A stretch of DNA of 64,000 nt from Argopecten irradians (taxonomy: Eukaryota > Mollusca > Bivalvia > Pectinida > Pectinidae), in NCBI RefSeq assembly GCF_041381155.1, contig NC_091137.1, positions 13,759,765 to 13,823,764 of the forward strand, written 5' to 3'. A model generated the notes under the pieces. That model searched no databases. It was not told the origin of the DNA and saw only the letters and a program-made list of their open reading frames with translations. This document shows, piece after piece, positions 29,401 through 44,400 of this stretch (position 1 is its first letter; each line of letters opens with the position of its first letter). The position numbers and the translations under genes were made by a program.

Positions 29401-32400
29401 AAAGATCCCTATAGTACTTTCTGAGAAATAGCGGTAACAAGAATTGTTAATGGACGGACGGATGGACGAACGGACACCGACCACGGACGAAATGCGATTT
29501 GAATAGCCCACCATCTGATGATGGTGGGCTAATAAACAGATTAAAAGATGTATTTAGGTAAACTAACAAGGTCCATAAGACAACGCCCAAGCCTCCATAC
29601 GGAATCTAAATAGGACAACACAGAACGCAACAAGATGTGTCAGAATGTGCATGGACAATTCTATCTGACAGGATGGCGATGAATTGGGATAGATAGCAAT
29701 TAGTAAAGTCTGTTGTCTTATCCTTAGATATACTGTTTAGCCAGTTATTTTTGCGGCGTTTAGATCTTCTCAAGTTTACAGGTTCATTTCTGTATTCACG
29801 AAAACGAACATTTGATCCACTTAGTAGTGGGAAAAGTTTTAATAATCATTAAAGCCAGATAGCAAAAATTTTGATCTGGGTAAATTAACTGGCTATACAG
29901 TATTACCAAACCATTTAAACAGTGTAACATTATGAATTCAATTCATAAATACTTTCTGTTTCATTGTTTTCTTTACAATGAAACAATGACAAGGAAGAAA
30001 GAGTTCAGCAGGTGTATTACTGTAAAATTCGGTCAGTAGACTAAGCTATCTACATAAAAATGTGAGAGGAAGAAAAAGGAGGGAAATAGACAGGAACTAA
30101 TTCTATTGATGTCACACCAACATAATCACGATCACATGATTACATTTCTGTAACCATAAAACCCGTCAGCAGGAATTAATTCTCTTTTAATCTTTGTCAT
30201 GAACTACATTTCTTATGTTTTGAATAGGACATTGACCCAGTCCGAGAGAGGAAATTCTAGTCGGTTTTCACAAGTATACAGATACATGTACTGGTAACCT
30301 AATTTCTGTATCACATTCCTCAAAGATGGAAGTTTGTCACTGGTTATACCACCAGCCATGTCCCTATTTGAGATGACTACTTACAAAAAATACCAAGTCA
30401 TATGATGATAAGAAAACTATGCTGACCTTTAGAATAGGCTTTACTCATTAACAGGCAAGAATACTGACAGGTTGAGGTGGTTAATTATCTAATGCGTAGG
30501 TGTCAGAGTTATGGGGAAATTAAACTCTGCAAGGTACAAATATTTTGCCCATTACACTTAAAATCACCGTAATATCCATTAAAAGATGCCCACCCCAAAA
30601 CAATAAGTCACCGTAATATCCCTTAAAAGATGCCCACCCCAAAACAATAAGTCACCGTAATATCCATTAAAAGATGTCCACCCCAAAACAATAAGTCACC
30701 GTAATATCCATTAAAAGATGCCCACCCAAAACAATAAGTCACCGTAATATCCCTTAAAAGATGCCCACCCAAAACAATAAGTCACCGTAATATCCATTAA
30801 AAGATGTCCACCCCAAAACAATAAGTCACCGTAATACCCCTGAAAAGATGTCCACCCCAAAACAATAAGTCACCGTAATATCCATTAAAAGATGTCCACC
30901 CCAAAACAATAAGTCACCATAATAATATCCATTAAAAGATGCCCACCCAAAACAATAAGTCACCGTAATATCCATTAAAAGATGTCCACCCCGAAACAAT
31001 ACGTCACCATAATATATCCATTAAAAGATGCCCACCCAAAACAATAAGTCACCGCAATATCCCTTAAAAGATGTCCACCCCAAAACAATAAGTCACCATA
31101 ATATATCCATTAAAAGATGCCCACCCAAAACAATAAGTCACCGCAATATCCCTTAAAAGATGTCCACCCCAAAACAAAAAGTCACCGTAATATTCATTAA
31201 AAGATAAACAACCCAAAATAATAAGTAACCATAATATCCCTGAAAAGATGCCCACCCCAAAACAAGAAGTCACCGAAATATTCATTAAAAGATGCCCACC
31301 CCCCAAAAAAAGTCATTGTAATATTCATTAAAAGATGAAAGATGCACACCCCAAAACAATAAGTCACCGTAATATCCCTGAAAAGATGCTCACCCCAAAA
31401 ACAATAAGTAACCGTAATATCCCTGAAAAGATGCACACCCCAAAATAATAAGTCACCGTAATATCCCTGAAAAGATGCATACCCCAATATAATAAGTCAC
31501 CGTAAAATCCCTGAAAAGATGCCCACCCAAAACAATAAGTCACCATAATATCCATTAAAAAATGCCAACCACAAAATAAGTCACCGTAATATTACTTAAA
31601 AGATACACATCCAAAAACACAACATATTATTAAGTAAAACACGCTTACAATGACCTTGTGGTTATAACATAGTAATTTAATTTTCATTCCCAGTTAAGAA
31701 TCCTATAAGATGTCTGTAATATGTGTAGAATGAACTATGCTTTTAAAGAAGTGATTTTGTTGATGTCGGTAATGCACATACCGGTAATACATAATATATA
31801 GTGGTCAACCTGAACTACTTGACCACAGTGACACCATGATACAACAATATAGTAACAAGTTCTACAGGGCAAACAATAAACAACAGATTCTTAATCACTA
31901 GTATTTATATACACTCCTATCTACAGCTGTTCTAATGGTGGCCAGTTATTACCGTACATTAAATACAACGTTTTGTATTTCCCTGAATAGCTGGAAATAC
32001 CTGACCCCATCCCCATGTACTATCTAGCTGGGAGTGTCATACAACCACAAACTGTCTATTTCCTGGTCATCCAGTAACCTTTTAGACTTTGAAACTAGCA
32101 TGTTGGGTGAAAACCTATATCAAAATGATGCTTCAAAAAATGTGTTACTCTGTAAGTAAATAATGTCAACAAATTCTAACCCCATCTCTTGATCTAGGTA
32201 GCTATGTACACGTCTATATGTTGAACAATAACAATAGTTATTACATAAATTCATTTGATTAATAACATAAATGATCTGAACCACTTTAAGTTAAAATGCT
32301 ATAACTAAAGGTATTTCTATCTTATTGTTTTAAATGATACATTTAACAACTGAACTTACTTACATCCCTACTGGACATTGGAAAGCATACATTTTATCTT

Positions 32401-35400
32401 TTATTACTCAAACTTTTGAAACAAACAAATGAACATAATTTTTCAATTCATTATACTTAGCTCTTGTAATACAACCCTAATCTCTCATCCGTGAAAGAAC
32501 TTTAGCATTAGGATTTGAAAGATTTTATGTATATCAGATATATATTAACAAGAGGACCAAGGACTGTAATGGTCATCTGACTACCTTGGCAACAGTCATA
32601 TAGGAAATTAATTATGTGTTAAGGCAGCCATCTTGGATTATGGATAAGCACAAAAAATAACAACACATTTTTCGGCCCATGTCAGGATCATTTCAGGCAA
32701 GTCTCAGCTAATTATTAAATCGCACTGGTAGAACTGGAGTAGAAGTTAAAAATGTGTTTTCAAGATGGCTGCTGTGGTGGCCATCTTGGATTTCAGATTG
32801 ACACAAAAAATAACAACGCTTTGTCAGGACCATGTCAAGATCATTTCAGGCAAGTTCAGGTACCTGGTAAACCATCATCATTAAACTAAGGAAGCCTTAT
32901 TTTGAAGTTAACAAAGTTATCATTTGTTTACATACTGTCATTGGGAAATTAATAATCAGTATAAGTACATGCCTCCTCACTCTGAATCCCTATAGGTAAA
33001 GGTTTACTTTGAGTTAGAAACGACCAATAATGACATCTACAGCAGAGTTTTCGACTAAGAGGGCACAATTCAATAATTTTACAAAGTTAATGTATCTTTA
33101 ATACACCATAAATGCAGATATTTTCGATGTGGTCATATTTTGGCTTATTTGGTGTTTGGCATGAAAGTGCCAAAATTTAGCACAACAAATTTGGCTACTT
33201 ATTTATTTGTTTGTATGTAACTATTGATACATGTACATGTAATTTATTAGGTATGTGAACTTGTACTCTCGAGTAAATTACTCGATCATGTTACATAAAC
33301 ATACATTTCAGGTATGTGCTGTCAACCAGAAAAACGTTACCTGTGCAAGTCTTTCTTTCTGTGCAAACATGTATGTAATTAGTACTTGACAATTAATTAC
33401 TTACATTCAAGACCGGTATTTCAGAGGGTTGTCTTTATATCAATAAGGCTTCAAAATTAATCACATCAGTTTTTTTTTTTTTTTTTTTTTTTACATATTT
33501 TTTTTCTTCTCATGAATTTATTTTTATAAGTTTTCAGCATAATAATTCAATTCACAGTACCATAACAATGAGTACAGTACATACAATGGACAATTCTTAT
33601 TGTTACATTGGAATTCACATACTTGTAGCTATGAATCACGTCAGTTTTTCATAATTGTGGGATCTATGTGTATAGACAAAGTAAATTTTTCAGATTTTTT
33701 TTTCTTTTGTTCAAATCAAAGCCATGTAAACCAAAAAGTTACATGGCTTAGGGAAATGCCATATTTAAATGCACCAAAATTTAACCACCTCATTTTGATA
33801 CAAAAATGCCAATTTTTCACAACGTCAAAATATCCCAATTTACAGTATAGTGTATTTTAATACAGGTAAATTCTTTTGTTTAAACATTATGATATGATGA
33901 CTCTGGAGAACAATATGGCCGATGTACCACTTACAGCTTGTTTTGAGGATTTCCCTGATGATTTCATCTCCCTGAGCATCTTCTCTTGTTTCTCGTAAGC
34001 CTTCAATTGTTCTTTCCGTTTTTGCACCAACATCTTTTTAAATGTACCTGGAAGATATACAAATAGACATGTTTAAATTGAAATCAACCATCACCTTTAA
34101 CTATGTACTGTATTAGCTTCCATACAGGACAATATTCATCATCACATTATCTGTATAGAAATGTTCCCCATAAAAACAAACAGGCAACAATGCATGTTTT
34201 CTCCTCAGTCTTTCTATATTGTGAAGCAGTCTAATATTGAAGTTGTCTTTGTGATTATACATATTTTCTATTAGACAAAAAAATGGATATACAAAGCATA
34301 TCATCATGTAAACAAACTTATATTGCTCTAATCTTACAAAACACTGAAAAGATTTTGTACCTACCGTAATTGCCTCTGTAGTAAAATAGTTTTTGCTGGT
34401 CAAGATGGATAATGTCTGTGCATACATTGTCGAGGAAACTCTGGTCGTGAGACACAACTAGTAATGTCTTCTTCCATCCCTGTAGGTAACTAACACAAAA
34501 CAGCTGATGTCAATACTATAGGTAACTAACACAAGCACATGTCAATATTGTAGATAACTAACACAAAACAGACCATGTCAATATTGTAGGTAACTAACAC
34601 AAAGCAGACAATGTCAATATTGTAGGTAACTAACACAAAACAGATGATGTCAATACTGTAGGTAACTAACACAAAACAGACCATGTCAATACTGTAGGTA
34701 ACTAACACAAAACAGACCATGTCAATACTGTAGGTAACTAACACAAAACAGACCATGTCAATACTGTAGGTAACTAACACAAAACAGACCATGTCAATAC
34801 TGTAGGTAACTAACACAAAACACATGTTAATACTGTAGGTAACTAACACAAAACAGACATGTCAATACTGTAGGTAACTAACACAAAACAGACCATGTCA
34901 ATACTGTAGGTAACTAACACAAAACAGACCATGTCAATACTGTAGGTAACTAACACAAAACAGACCATGTCAATACTGTAGGTAACTAAACACAAAACAG
35001 ACCATGTCAATACTGTAGGTAACTAACACAAAACAGACCATGTCAATACTGTAGGTAACTAACACAAGCACATGTCAATACTATAGGTAACTAACACAAG
35101 CACATGTCAATACTGTAGATAACTAACACAAAACAGACCATGTCAATACTGTAGGTAACTAACACAAAACAGACCATGTCAATACTGTAGGTAACTAACA
35201 CAAAACAGACCATGTCAATACTGTAGGTAACTAACACAAAACAGACCATGTCAATACTGTAGGTAACTAACACAAAACAGACCATGTCAATACTGTAGGT
35301 AACTAAACACAAAACAGACCATGTCAATACTGTAGGTAACTAACACAAAACAGACCATGTCAATACTGTAGGTAACTAACACAAAACAGACCATGTCAAT

Positions 35401-38400
35401 ACTGTAGGTAACTAACACAAAACAGACCATGTCAATACTGTAGGTAACTAACACAAGCACATGTCAATACTATAGGTAACTAACACAAGCACATGTCAAT
35501 ACTGTAGATAACTAACACAAAACAGACCATGTCAATACTGTAGGTAACTAACACAAAACAGACAATGTCAATACTGTAGGTAACTAACACAAAACAGATG
35601 ATGTCAATACTGTAGGTAACTAACACAAAACAGACCATGTCAATACTGTAGGTAACTAACACAAAACAGACCATGTCAATACTGTAGGTAACTAAACACA
35701 AAACAGACATGTCAATACTGTAGGTAACTAACACAAAACAGACCATGTCAATACTGTAGGTAACTAACACAAAACAGACCATGTCAATACTGTAGGTAAC
35801 TAACACAAAACAGACCATGTCAATACTGTAGGTAACTAACACAAAACAGACCATGTCAATACTGTAGGTAACTAACACAAAACAGACCATGTCAATACTG
35901 TAGGTAACTAACACAAAACAGACCATGTCAATACTGTAGGTAACTAACACACAAAAACAGACAATGTCAATATTGTAGGTAACTAACACAAAACAGATGA
36001 TGTCAATACTGTAGGTAACTAACACAAAACAGACCATGTCAATACTGTAGGTAACTAACACAAAACAGACCATGTCAATACTGTAGGTAACTAACACAAA
36101 ACAGACCATGTCAATACTGTAGGTAACTAACACAAAACAGACCATGTCAATACTGTAGGTAACTAACACAAAACACATGTCAATACTGTAGGTAACTAAC
36201 ACAAAACAGACCATGTCAATACTGTAGGTAACTAACACAAAACACATGTCAATACTGTAGGTAACTAACACAAAACAACACCATGTCAATACTGTAGGTA
36301 ACTAACACAAAACAGACCATGTCAATACTGTAGGTAACTAACACAAAACAGACCATGTCAATACTGTAGGTAACTAACACAAAACAGACCATGTCAATAC
36401 TGTAGGTAACTAACACAAAACAGACCATGTCAATACTGTAGGTAACTAACACAAAACAGACCATGTCAATACTGTAGGTAACTAACACAAACACATGTCA
36501 ATACTATAGGTAACTAACACAAGCACATGTCAATACTGTAGGTAACTAACACAAAACAGACCATGTCAATACTGTAGGTAACTAACACAAAACAGACCAT
36601 GTCAATACTGTAGGTAACTAACACAAAACAGACCATGTCAATACTGTAGGTAACTAACACAAAACAGACCATGTCAATACTGTAGGTAACTAACACAAAA
36701 CAGACCATGTCAATACTGTAGGTAACTAACACAAAACAGACCATGTCAATACTGTAGGTAACTAAACACAAAACAGACCATGTCAATACTGTAGGTAACT
36801 AACACAAAACAGACCATGTCAATACTGTAGGTAACTAACACAAAACACATGTCAATACTGTAGGTAACTAACACAAAACAGACCATGTCAATACTGTAGG
36901 TAACTAACACAAAACAGACCATGTCAATACTGTAGGTAACTAACACAAAACAGACCATGTCAATACTGTAGGTAACTAACACAAAACAGACCATGTCAAT
37001 ACTGTAGGTAACTAACACAAAACAGACCATGTCAATACTGTAGGTAACTAACACAAAACAGACCATGTCAATATTGTAGGTAACTAACACAAAACAGACC
37101 ATGTCAATATTGTAGGCAACTAACACAAAACAGATGATGTCAATACTGTAGGTAACTAACACAAAACAGACCATGTCAATACTGTAGGTAACTAACACAA
37201 AACAGACCATGTCAATACTGTAGGTAACTAACACAAAACAGACCATGTCAATATTGTAGGTAACTAACACAAAACAGACAATGTCAATACTGTAGGTAAC
37301 TAACACAAAACAGACCATGTCAATACTGTAGGTAACTACCACAAAAAAGACCATGTCAATATTGTAGGTAACTAACACAAAACAGCTGATGTCAATACTG
37401 TAGGTAACTAAACACAAAACACATGTCAATACTGTAGGTAACTAATACAAAACAGACCATGTCAATACTGTAGGTAACTAAAACAAAACAGACCATGTCA
37501 ATACTGTAGGTAACTAAAACAAAACAGACCATGTCAATACTGTAGGTAACTAAAACAAAACAGACCATGTCCATACTGTAGGTAACTAAAACAAAACAGA
37601 CCATGTCAATACTGTAGGTAACTAACACAAAACACATGTCAATACTGTAGGTAACTAACACAAAACAGACCATGTCAATACTGTAGGTAACTAACACAAA
37701 ACAGACAATGTCAATACTGTGGGTAACTAACACAAAACACATGTCAATACTGTAGGTAACTAACACAAAACACCTGACATAATATTAATACACACACTAG
37801 CATTAAAACACATGTTATAGGCCATAACCACAAACCAGAGCATATTTCATATGAATACACACATCAAAATACTAAAGCAGCAAACTTAATAAATCTACTG
37901 AAGAGACTTAAAGAGCAGAGTACACCTACTTATCGAGCCAAATGACAGCATTGAGATCTAAGTGATTTGTAGGTTCGTCCAACATGAGGAGTGTGGGTTC
38001 CAGAAAAAGAGCTCGAGCCAGGGAGACCCTCATCCTCCAACCTCCAGACAATGCTACAGTAGGTCTGTTCATCATCTCCAGGGTAAATCCCAGACCAGCC
38101 AGAATACGCCGCGCCTTTGGTTCAGCAGCATCAGCCCCAATAGCTATAAGCTCCTCATACACCTGGGTAATGTCATCAAATATAATATCTATTAGATTAG
38201 ACTATTAATGCCTGCATTAAAAATTTGAAAGTTCATATAGCACACTAATACAAGATAACTGAAAGTGTAATTTCTTAAAAGCAACAAAATTAATATGAAA
38301 CTCATTTCTTTTGTCCTACATCAAATGTCTGGCATTTATTCAAATAATTTTCAAATAGAATTTCATACAAAGATTGCTGATTAATTGATTGTTTAGTTTC

Positions 38401-41400
38401 CTAGATATATTTACTAGTATGCAACTCAAAATTACCTCATTCAAACGATCATGATTTTTGTTATTGCCCTCCTCTTGTTCAGCGACCAACTTTTTCTCCT
38501 CAGCTAGCAGCTCTGTTCTCTTCACATCTGCCTTTAACACAGCCTCAATAGAGGGAGTCTCATCAGCTACAACCTCTGTAAAATTTAATTTATACCTTTA
38601 TAATATTCCTGGGCATTCAACAGGCTGCCTAGTATGGAAAACATTCTTTAAGAATATTTATAGCATTAGGAAATCACTTTTAACAATTGATTTTTGTAAA
38701 AAATCTTCTCTATTTTTAGTATCATCAAATGACATTTTATCCATCAAATGGAATAAACAGATGATATGAAAATTGGATCATTTGTTTATATGTTGTTTTT
38801 CTCTTGAAAGTGATAAGTGATTGAATATTGACTCCATATGTTACAAGTGCGGTATTACAGGAACTATTTTGTGGATGATGACACTTGCATCCTCAATATA
38901 GGGACCGCAGAATCAAACCAAAAATAGATTCTTGGAAATCCCCTTTTGGGCATAGAGATTTCATAGAGAGGTGAATGTTTCGGAGCCTGCTGATTTGGTA
39001 TTCAGGGCGCATCAGTTTCAAATGTTTAATTTGTGGGTTGGGCAATACATGTAGATGTAAAATATGTAAAGAAATTTTAAAATTCTGTCAAGTGTGTGTC
39101 TGACAGGGGGAGGTAATCAATATTGGAATTTCATGAATATTTTGGTCAATTTTTGGTGCGGAATTCAACATAAGATGGAACCCCCCACATAAAAGTTTAG
39201 CAAGATGGTAGATCTTTATTTCTTTTTATTCACAGGTATGCCAGATGCCATTCTTCAAAATTAGTGACAGGTGACCAGACTTGAAAACTCCATTTAACCT
39301 GGACAGTGGCAAACTTTGACATTAATGTTTCAATCAGAAATTTTGATTTTGCATTGAGTTGTAGCGAGATGACATAGATAGGAACTAGCATAGAGGTAAG
39401 TTTGTTTTCTATCCCATAGAGGTAAGTTTGTTTTCTATCCCATAGAGGTAAGTTTGTTTTCTATCCCATAGAGGTAAGTTTGTTTTCTATCCCATAGAGG
39501 TAAGTTTGTTTTCTATCCCATAGAGGTAAGTTTGTTTTCTATCCCATAGAGGTAAGTTTGTTTTCTATCCCATAGAGGTAAGTTTGTTTTCTATCCCATA
39601 GAGGTAAGTTTGTTTTCTATCCCATAGAGGTAAGTTTGTTTTCTATCCCATAGAGGTAAGTTTGTTTTCTATCCCATAGAGGTAAGTTTGTTTTCTATCC
39701 CATAGAGGTAAGTTTGTTTTCTATCCCATAGAGGTAAGTTTGTTTTCTATCCCATAGAGGTAAGTTTGTTTTCTATCCCATAGAGGTAAGTTTGTTTTCT
39801 ATCCCATAGAGGTAAGTTTGTTTTCTATCCCATAGAGGTAAGTTTGTTTTCTATCCCATAGAGGTAAGTTTGTTTTCTATCCCATAGAGGTAAGTTTGTT
39901 TTCTATCCCATAGAGGTAAGTTTGTTTTCTATCCCATAGAGGTAAGTTTGTTTTCTATCCCATAGAGGTAAGTTTGTTTTCTATCCCATAGAGGTAAGTT
40001 TGTTTTCTATCCCATAGAGGTAAGTTTGTTTTCTATCCCATAGAGGTAAGTTTGTTTTCTATCCCATAGAGGTAAGTTTGTTTTCTATCCATAGAGGTAA
40101 GTTTGTTTTCTATCCCATAGAGGTAAGTTTGTTTTCTATCCCATAGAGGTAAGTTTGTTTTCTATCCCATAGAGGTAAGTTTGTTTTCTATCCCATAGAG
40201 GTAAGTTTGTTTTCTATCCCATAGAGGTAAGTTTGTTTTCTATCCCATAGAGGTAAGTTTGTTTTCTATCCCATAGAGGTAAGTTTGTTTTCTATCCCAT
40301 AGAGGTAAGTTTGTTTTCTATCCCATAGAGGTAAGTTTGTTTTCTATCCCATAGAGGTAAGTTTGTTTTCTATCCTATAGAGGTAAGTTTGTTTTCTATC
40401 CCATAGAGGTAAGTTTGTTTCTATCCTATAGAGGTAAGTTTGTTTTCTATCCTATAGAGGTAAGTTTGTTTTTTATCCAAGTTTCATTATTATGGAGCTG
40501 AAAAGTAATTGTCAGGAAGTATTTTTCAAGCGACCAATTAGAGCCTTTACCCAGTAAATCATGAGACAACATGGTATCTGAGGTACAGGCTATTTTCTAT
40601 TGTTCCAAGATATTTAATTACATTTCTACACTATGAAACATCACACCAAATTAGATTAAAGACAAATTTAAATTGTATGATCATTCCATTGTCATATCTT
40701 ATACATTTTGTTAACGATTACAGTGAAACCTCACCTTACGACCACCTCAGAATTAAGACCACCCCGCTATTACGGGCACTTGTTTTCAGTCCCGTTATTT
40801 TCCCCTCTATATCTTTGTACTGGTCATCTCAGTATTACGACCACCCCGCTATTCCGTATTACGACCAGCCCAGGCAGTCCCAACGACCACTGATCAACGG
40901 TAATTGACCCCCTAATTACGACCATTCACCTGTGTCAGTTTACCGTGTGTACAGCAGTCCTTCAGACCACTAGCCAACGCTAATTGACCCCTTCATTACG
41001 ACCATTCACCCGTGTCCGTCAATCGCTTGTCAAGTGACAGACCGTTACCTGTACGGTCGGTTGTGTACTAAGCGGGGTATTGGAGTGACGGAATCGAGGT
41101 CAATTATAATCCAATTAATTACCCGATATATACGCATAATTACTGTGACCAAAAGAAAGCATAGGACTTTTGATGGTAACCATTGTTTAGCCAAGACGAC
41201 CAGTGTGTACGTGCGGATTTCGATCTTCGGTCGTCGCCCTTGTCACATGTTGACCTAGAAGCTAGGTGGCGCTTTGAAAGTGAAACTAGACCAATTAATC
41301 GGATCACTTGAAAGAGTGTGTGTAGTAATCGATCTTTTGTTTACTAATCAAAACATTAACATGGGCTCTAATGATTTTACGGTAGCAGTATTTAAAGCCC

Positions 41401-44400
41401 TATCTTCACGGGTGAGTAAAATAAACTTCGTGGATCTAAGGCGTTTCGTTATGATTGTGAAATTAATCCGGTAAGAATGTCGCCGTATTTTTGTTTTGAC
41501 AAAACTTCAATTAAATTTCCGTACAAACACGATAACTTTCGAACGTTTGTATGTAATATTTCCACCTCTTTTAAATTCATATGCAATTTAAATCAAGAAG
41601 GGTACACCACGTAAACGAAACGAGCTGCCGCTGAATAAGAAAGTTGAACTCCTTATACAACTGTAGCAAAGGACGTTGTCAACTCGCCGAACAAGATTGC
41701 ATCGGTAAAACACAAGTGCAGTCGATATTGAAGAGAAAGGCAGAAATCTTTGTGTGTATGTTATGTGAATTAGAATTTGTTAATTAGATTATTTAATTTA
41801 AAACAAAATATCTTCTTTATTTTCTTTATGCTTATTCAACTAAATAAAAATATACACGTCTATTATGTAACTGTATACATATGAGACATACATTGTATAA
41901 TCATAATGTGCAGAGTTACGGTTCTTACTGATTAGAAGTCAATCTGATGCACCTCGGTAATAAGACCACCCCGCTATTAAGACCACTTTCACTCAGACCC
42001 TCAAGTGGTCTTAATAGAGAGGTTTTACTGTATACCACCTTTGACTAAAATTGGTCACAGGGCCAACAGAGTTGTAGAACTTGACCCAGAATTACGTATA
42101 TGGAGGTGTATATATATATTGTAACATACCTTAGATATGTTAATAAGCACAGTCAAATTTACACCAAATGCAGAAAATTGTAAATTATGATTCATTAGTG
42201 CAGATATAAATATGGTAAGCGCAATTTGATGGTTCAATACTGGAAATACCCTTTTACATAAGTTAGTGCTGTAAATTAATTAGTGCTTCAAAGACACCAA
42301 AAAATAAAACTAGTAAATAAGACACCATTAAAATAAAATAAAACTACCGGTAAAATAAGACACTTAAAATAAAAAACCGCTAAAATAAGACCATTAAAAT
42401 AAAACTCCGCTAAAATAAGACACATAAATAAAAATACCGCTAAAATAAGACACCATTAAAATAAAACTACCGCTAAAATCCCTTTGTTTACAGTATAGGT
42501 ATATGAGGCATGTTTGTATATGAGAATAAAAACTGTAGTCTTACAGTACAATAACAAACTATGTTTCCTGTGCTTCATAGAACTTAGTAACTTGAACTTA
42601 CCCTGTTCACAATACAGAACATCTATGTTTGATGGGATATAAAGTGCCCTTTTCTGTATGTGTCTCAGCAAAGTTGTCTTTCCGTGTCTGTAAATAAAAA
42701 TTAATATCTACAATTGACAGAATAATTGATCAGTGCTACAAAGAACTTGGCACAATCTTAACTCATAAGCATTTCATTTAGAAGTTTTAGAAAGTAAATA
42801 TTTAAGATAAAGACTCCAGTTTTCATATTGTTTTCTGGTCGCTCTCAACATGGGGTATTTAGAACTACATACATTGATGTTTTCACATTTCAGATTTGAA
42901 TAGCCCACTATCTGATGGTGGCAAGTTGAAAATCAAACCGAAATTTTTCATTTTATTTTCTACTTATTAGGTCTTATTCATCTGCCTATGTATATCATCC
43001 TAGTCCTAGCTTTGACATTTTTTGTTTACCCATTAGGTCCCACAAGTCCATATCTTCGTCCAGCAGTAATATGTAAAGTGGCATTCACAAATAGATCTTT
43101 TCCAGCTGCAGATATAGAAAAATTCTCCACCTGGAACAGAACACCACCTCATACATCATCACAGATAAACCAGCCGTGCAACAGTACATTACCTTGTTGT
43201 CTAGCTGAGAAAGTATAACCTTGATATCTTGTTAGTTGTCTAGCTGTTTCACACCTTAATATCTAGTTGGTTGTCTAGCTGAGATAGTATAACCTTGATA
43301 TCTAGTTAGTTGTCTACTTGTGTCATACCTTGATATCTAGTTGGTGGTCTAACTGAGACAGTATTACTTTGATATCTAGTTGGTTGCCTAACTGAGACAG
43401 TATAACCTTGATATCTAGTTAGTTGTCTAGCTGTGTCATCCCTCGATATCAAGTTTGTCGTCTAGCTGTGTCATACCTTGATATATAGTTAGTTGTCTAG
43501 CTGAGATAGTATTACCTTGATATCTAGTTAGTTGTCTAGCTGTGTCATACCTTGATATCTAGTTAGTTGTCTAGCTGTGACATACCATGATATCTATTTA
43601 GTTGTCTAGCTGTGACATACCATGATATCTAGTTAGTTGTCATAGCTGAGATACAGTACTTAATGCGTCTAACATTCCCTCGAAACGAACGCGAAACGCA
43701 AAACGCAAACGAAATGTTAAACGAAAACGAACGAAAACGCAAACGAAAAACGAAAAACGCAAACGAAAAACGATTAGCGTAAAACGAAAAACGCGTTTCG
43801 TCAAGCGCTAAACGCAAAACGAAAAACGCAAACGAAAAACGAAAAACGTAAACGAAGTGAAAGCGTGACCGGAAGACCAGAATGCAATCATAAATGTCGA
43901 TCGGGACTTCGGTAGCTTAGTGATCCGGATTCTGAAAGCGATGTCTATTTTACGTTCGCAACTTTGATTTAGTACGATTTATCATTATGAAAAATATATC
44001 TTGTCTTAGAAAATATGCAATTGTTATAAATATATTACCAATAAGTATGTGATTACGTATATATATCCAAGCATTAATACATTTTTTTTAACTTATAAAG
44101 CGAGATTTTAAAAATAATTATAAAACATGCATGTGTATAAATAGTCTTCAATCAATGCTAGTATTTATAAGTCTGCTCTGAATTTGTCACACATACTAGT
44201 ACTGTTTTATAGAAATTATCAGTTTCAGAAAAGAAAACACTTAAGAAGAACTTCTTATTTTAGTGTAAGTATTGTGAACATGTACGTTTGATTACTGCAA
44301 GTATAAACCCTAGGCCTAGCGGTTAGGTAGTTATATTTTACATGTATATATATATGACTCCAGAGGAGGTCCCCGTACCGGCCGTTATATAGATATCAAT

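Noticed and set aside
34365..34479. Exon 10 of ABCF1 starting at GGATGG after CTACAG
   Set aside because: That acceptor breaks the reading frame with exon 9 (which ends in phase 2) and loses the conserved NYLQ; the acceptor at GTTAG (34490) restores both.
34526..37766. Series of frames with repeated [12 protein letters not shown]
   Set aside because: They are translations of the 36-bp junction-derived array in a frame different from the exon; the real exon frame meets a stop in every unit.
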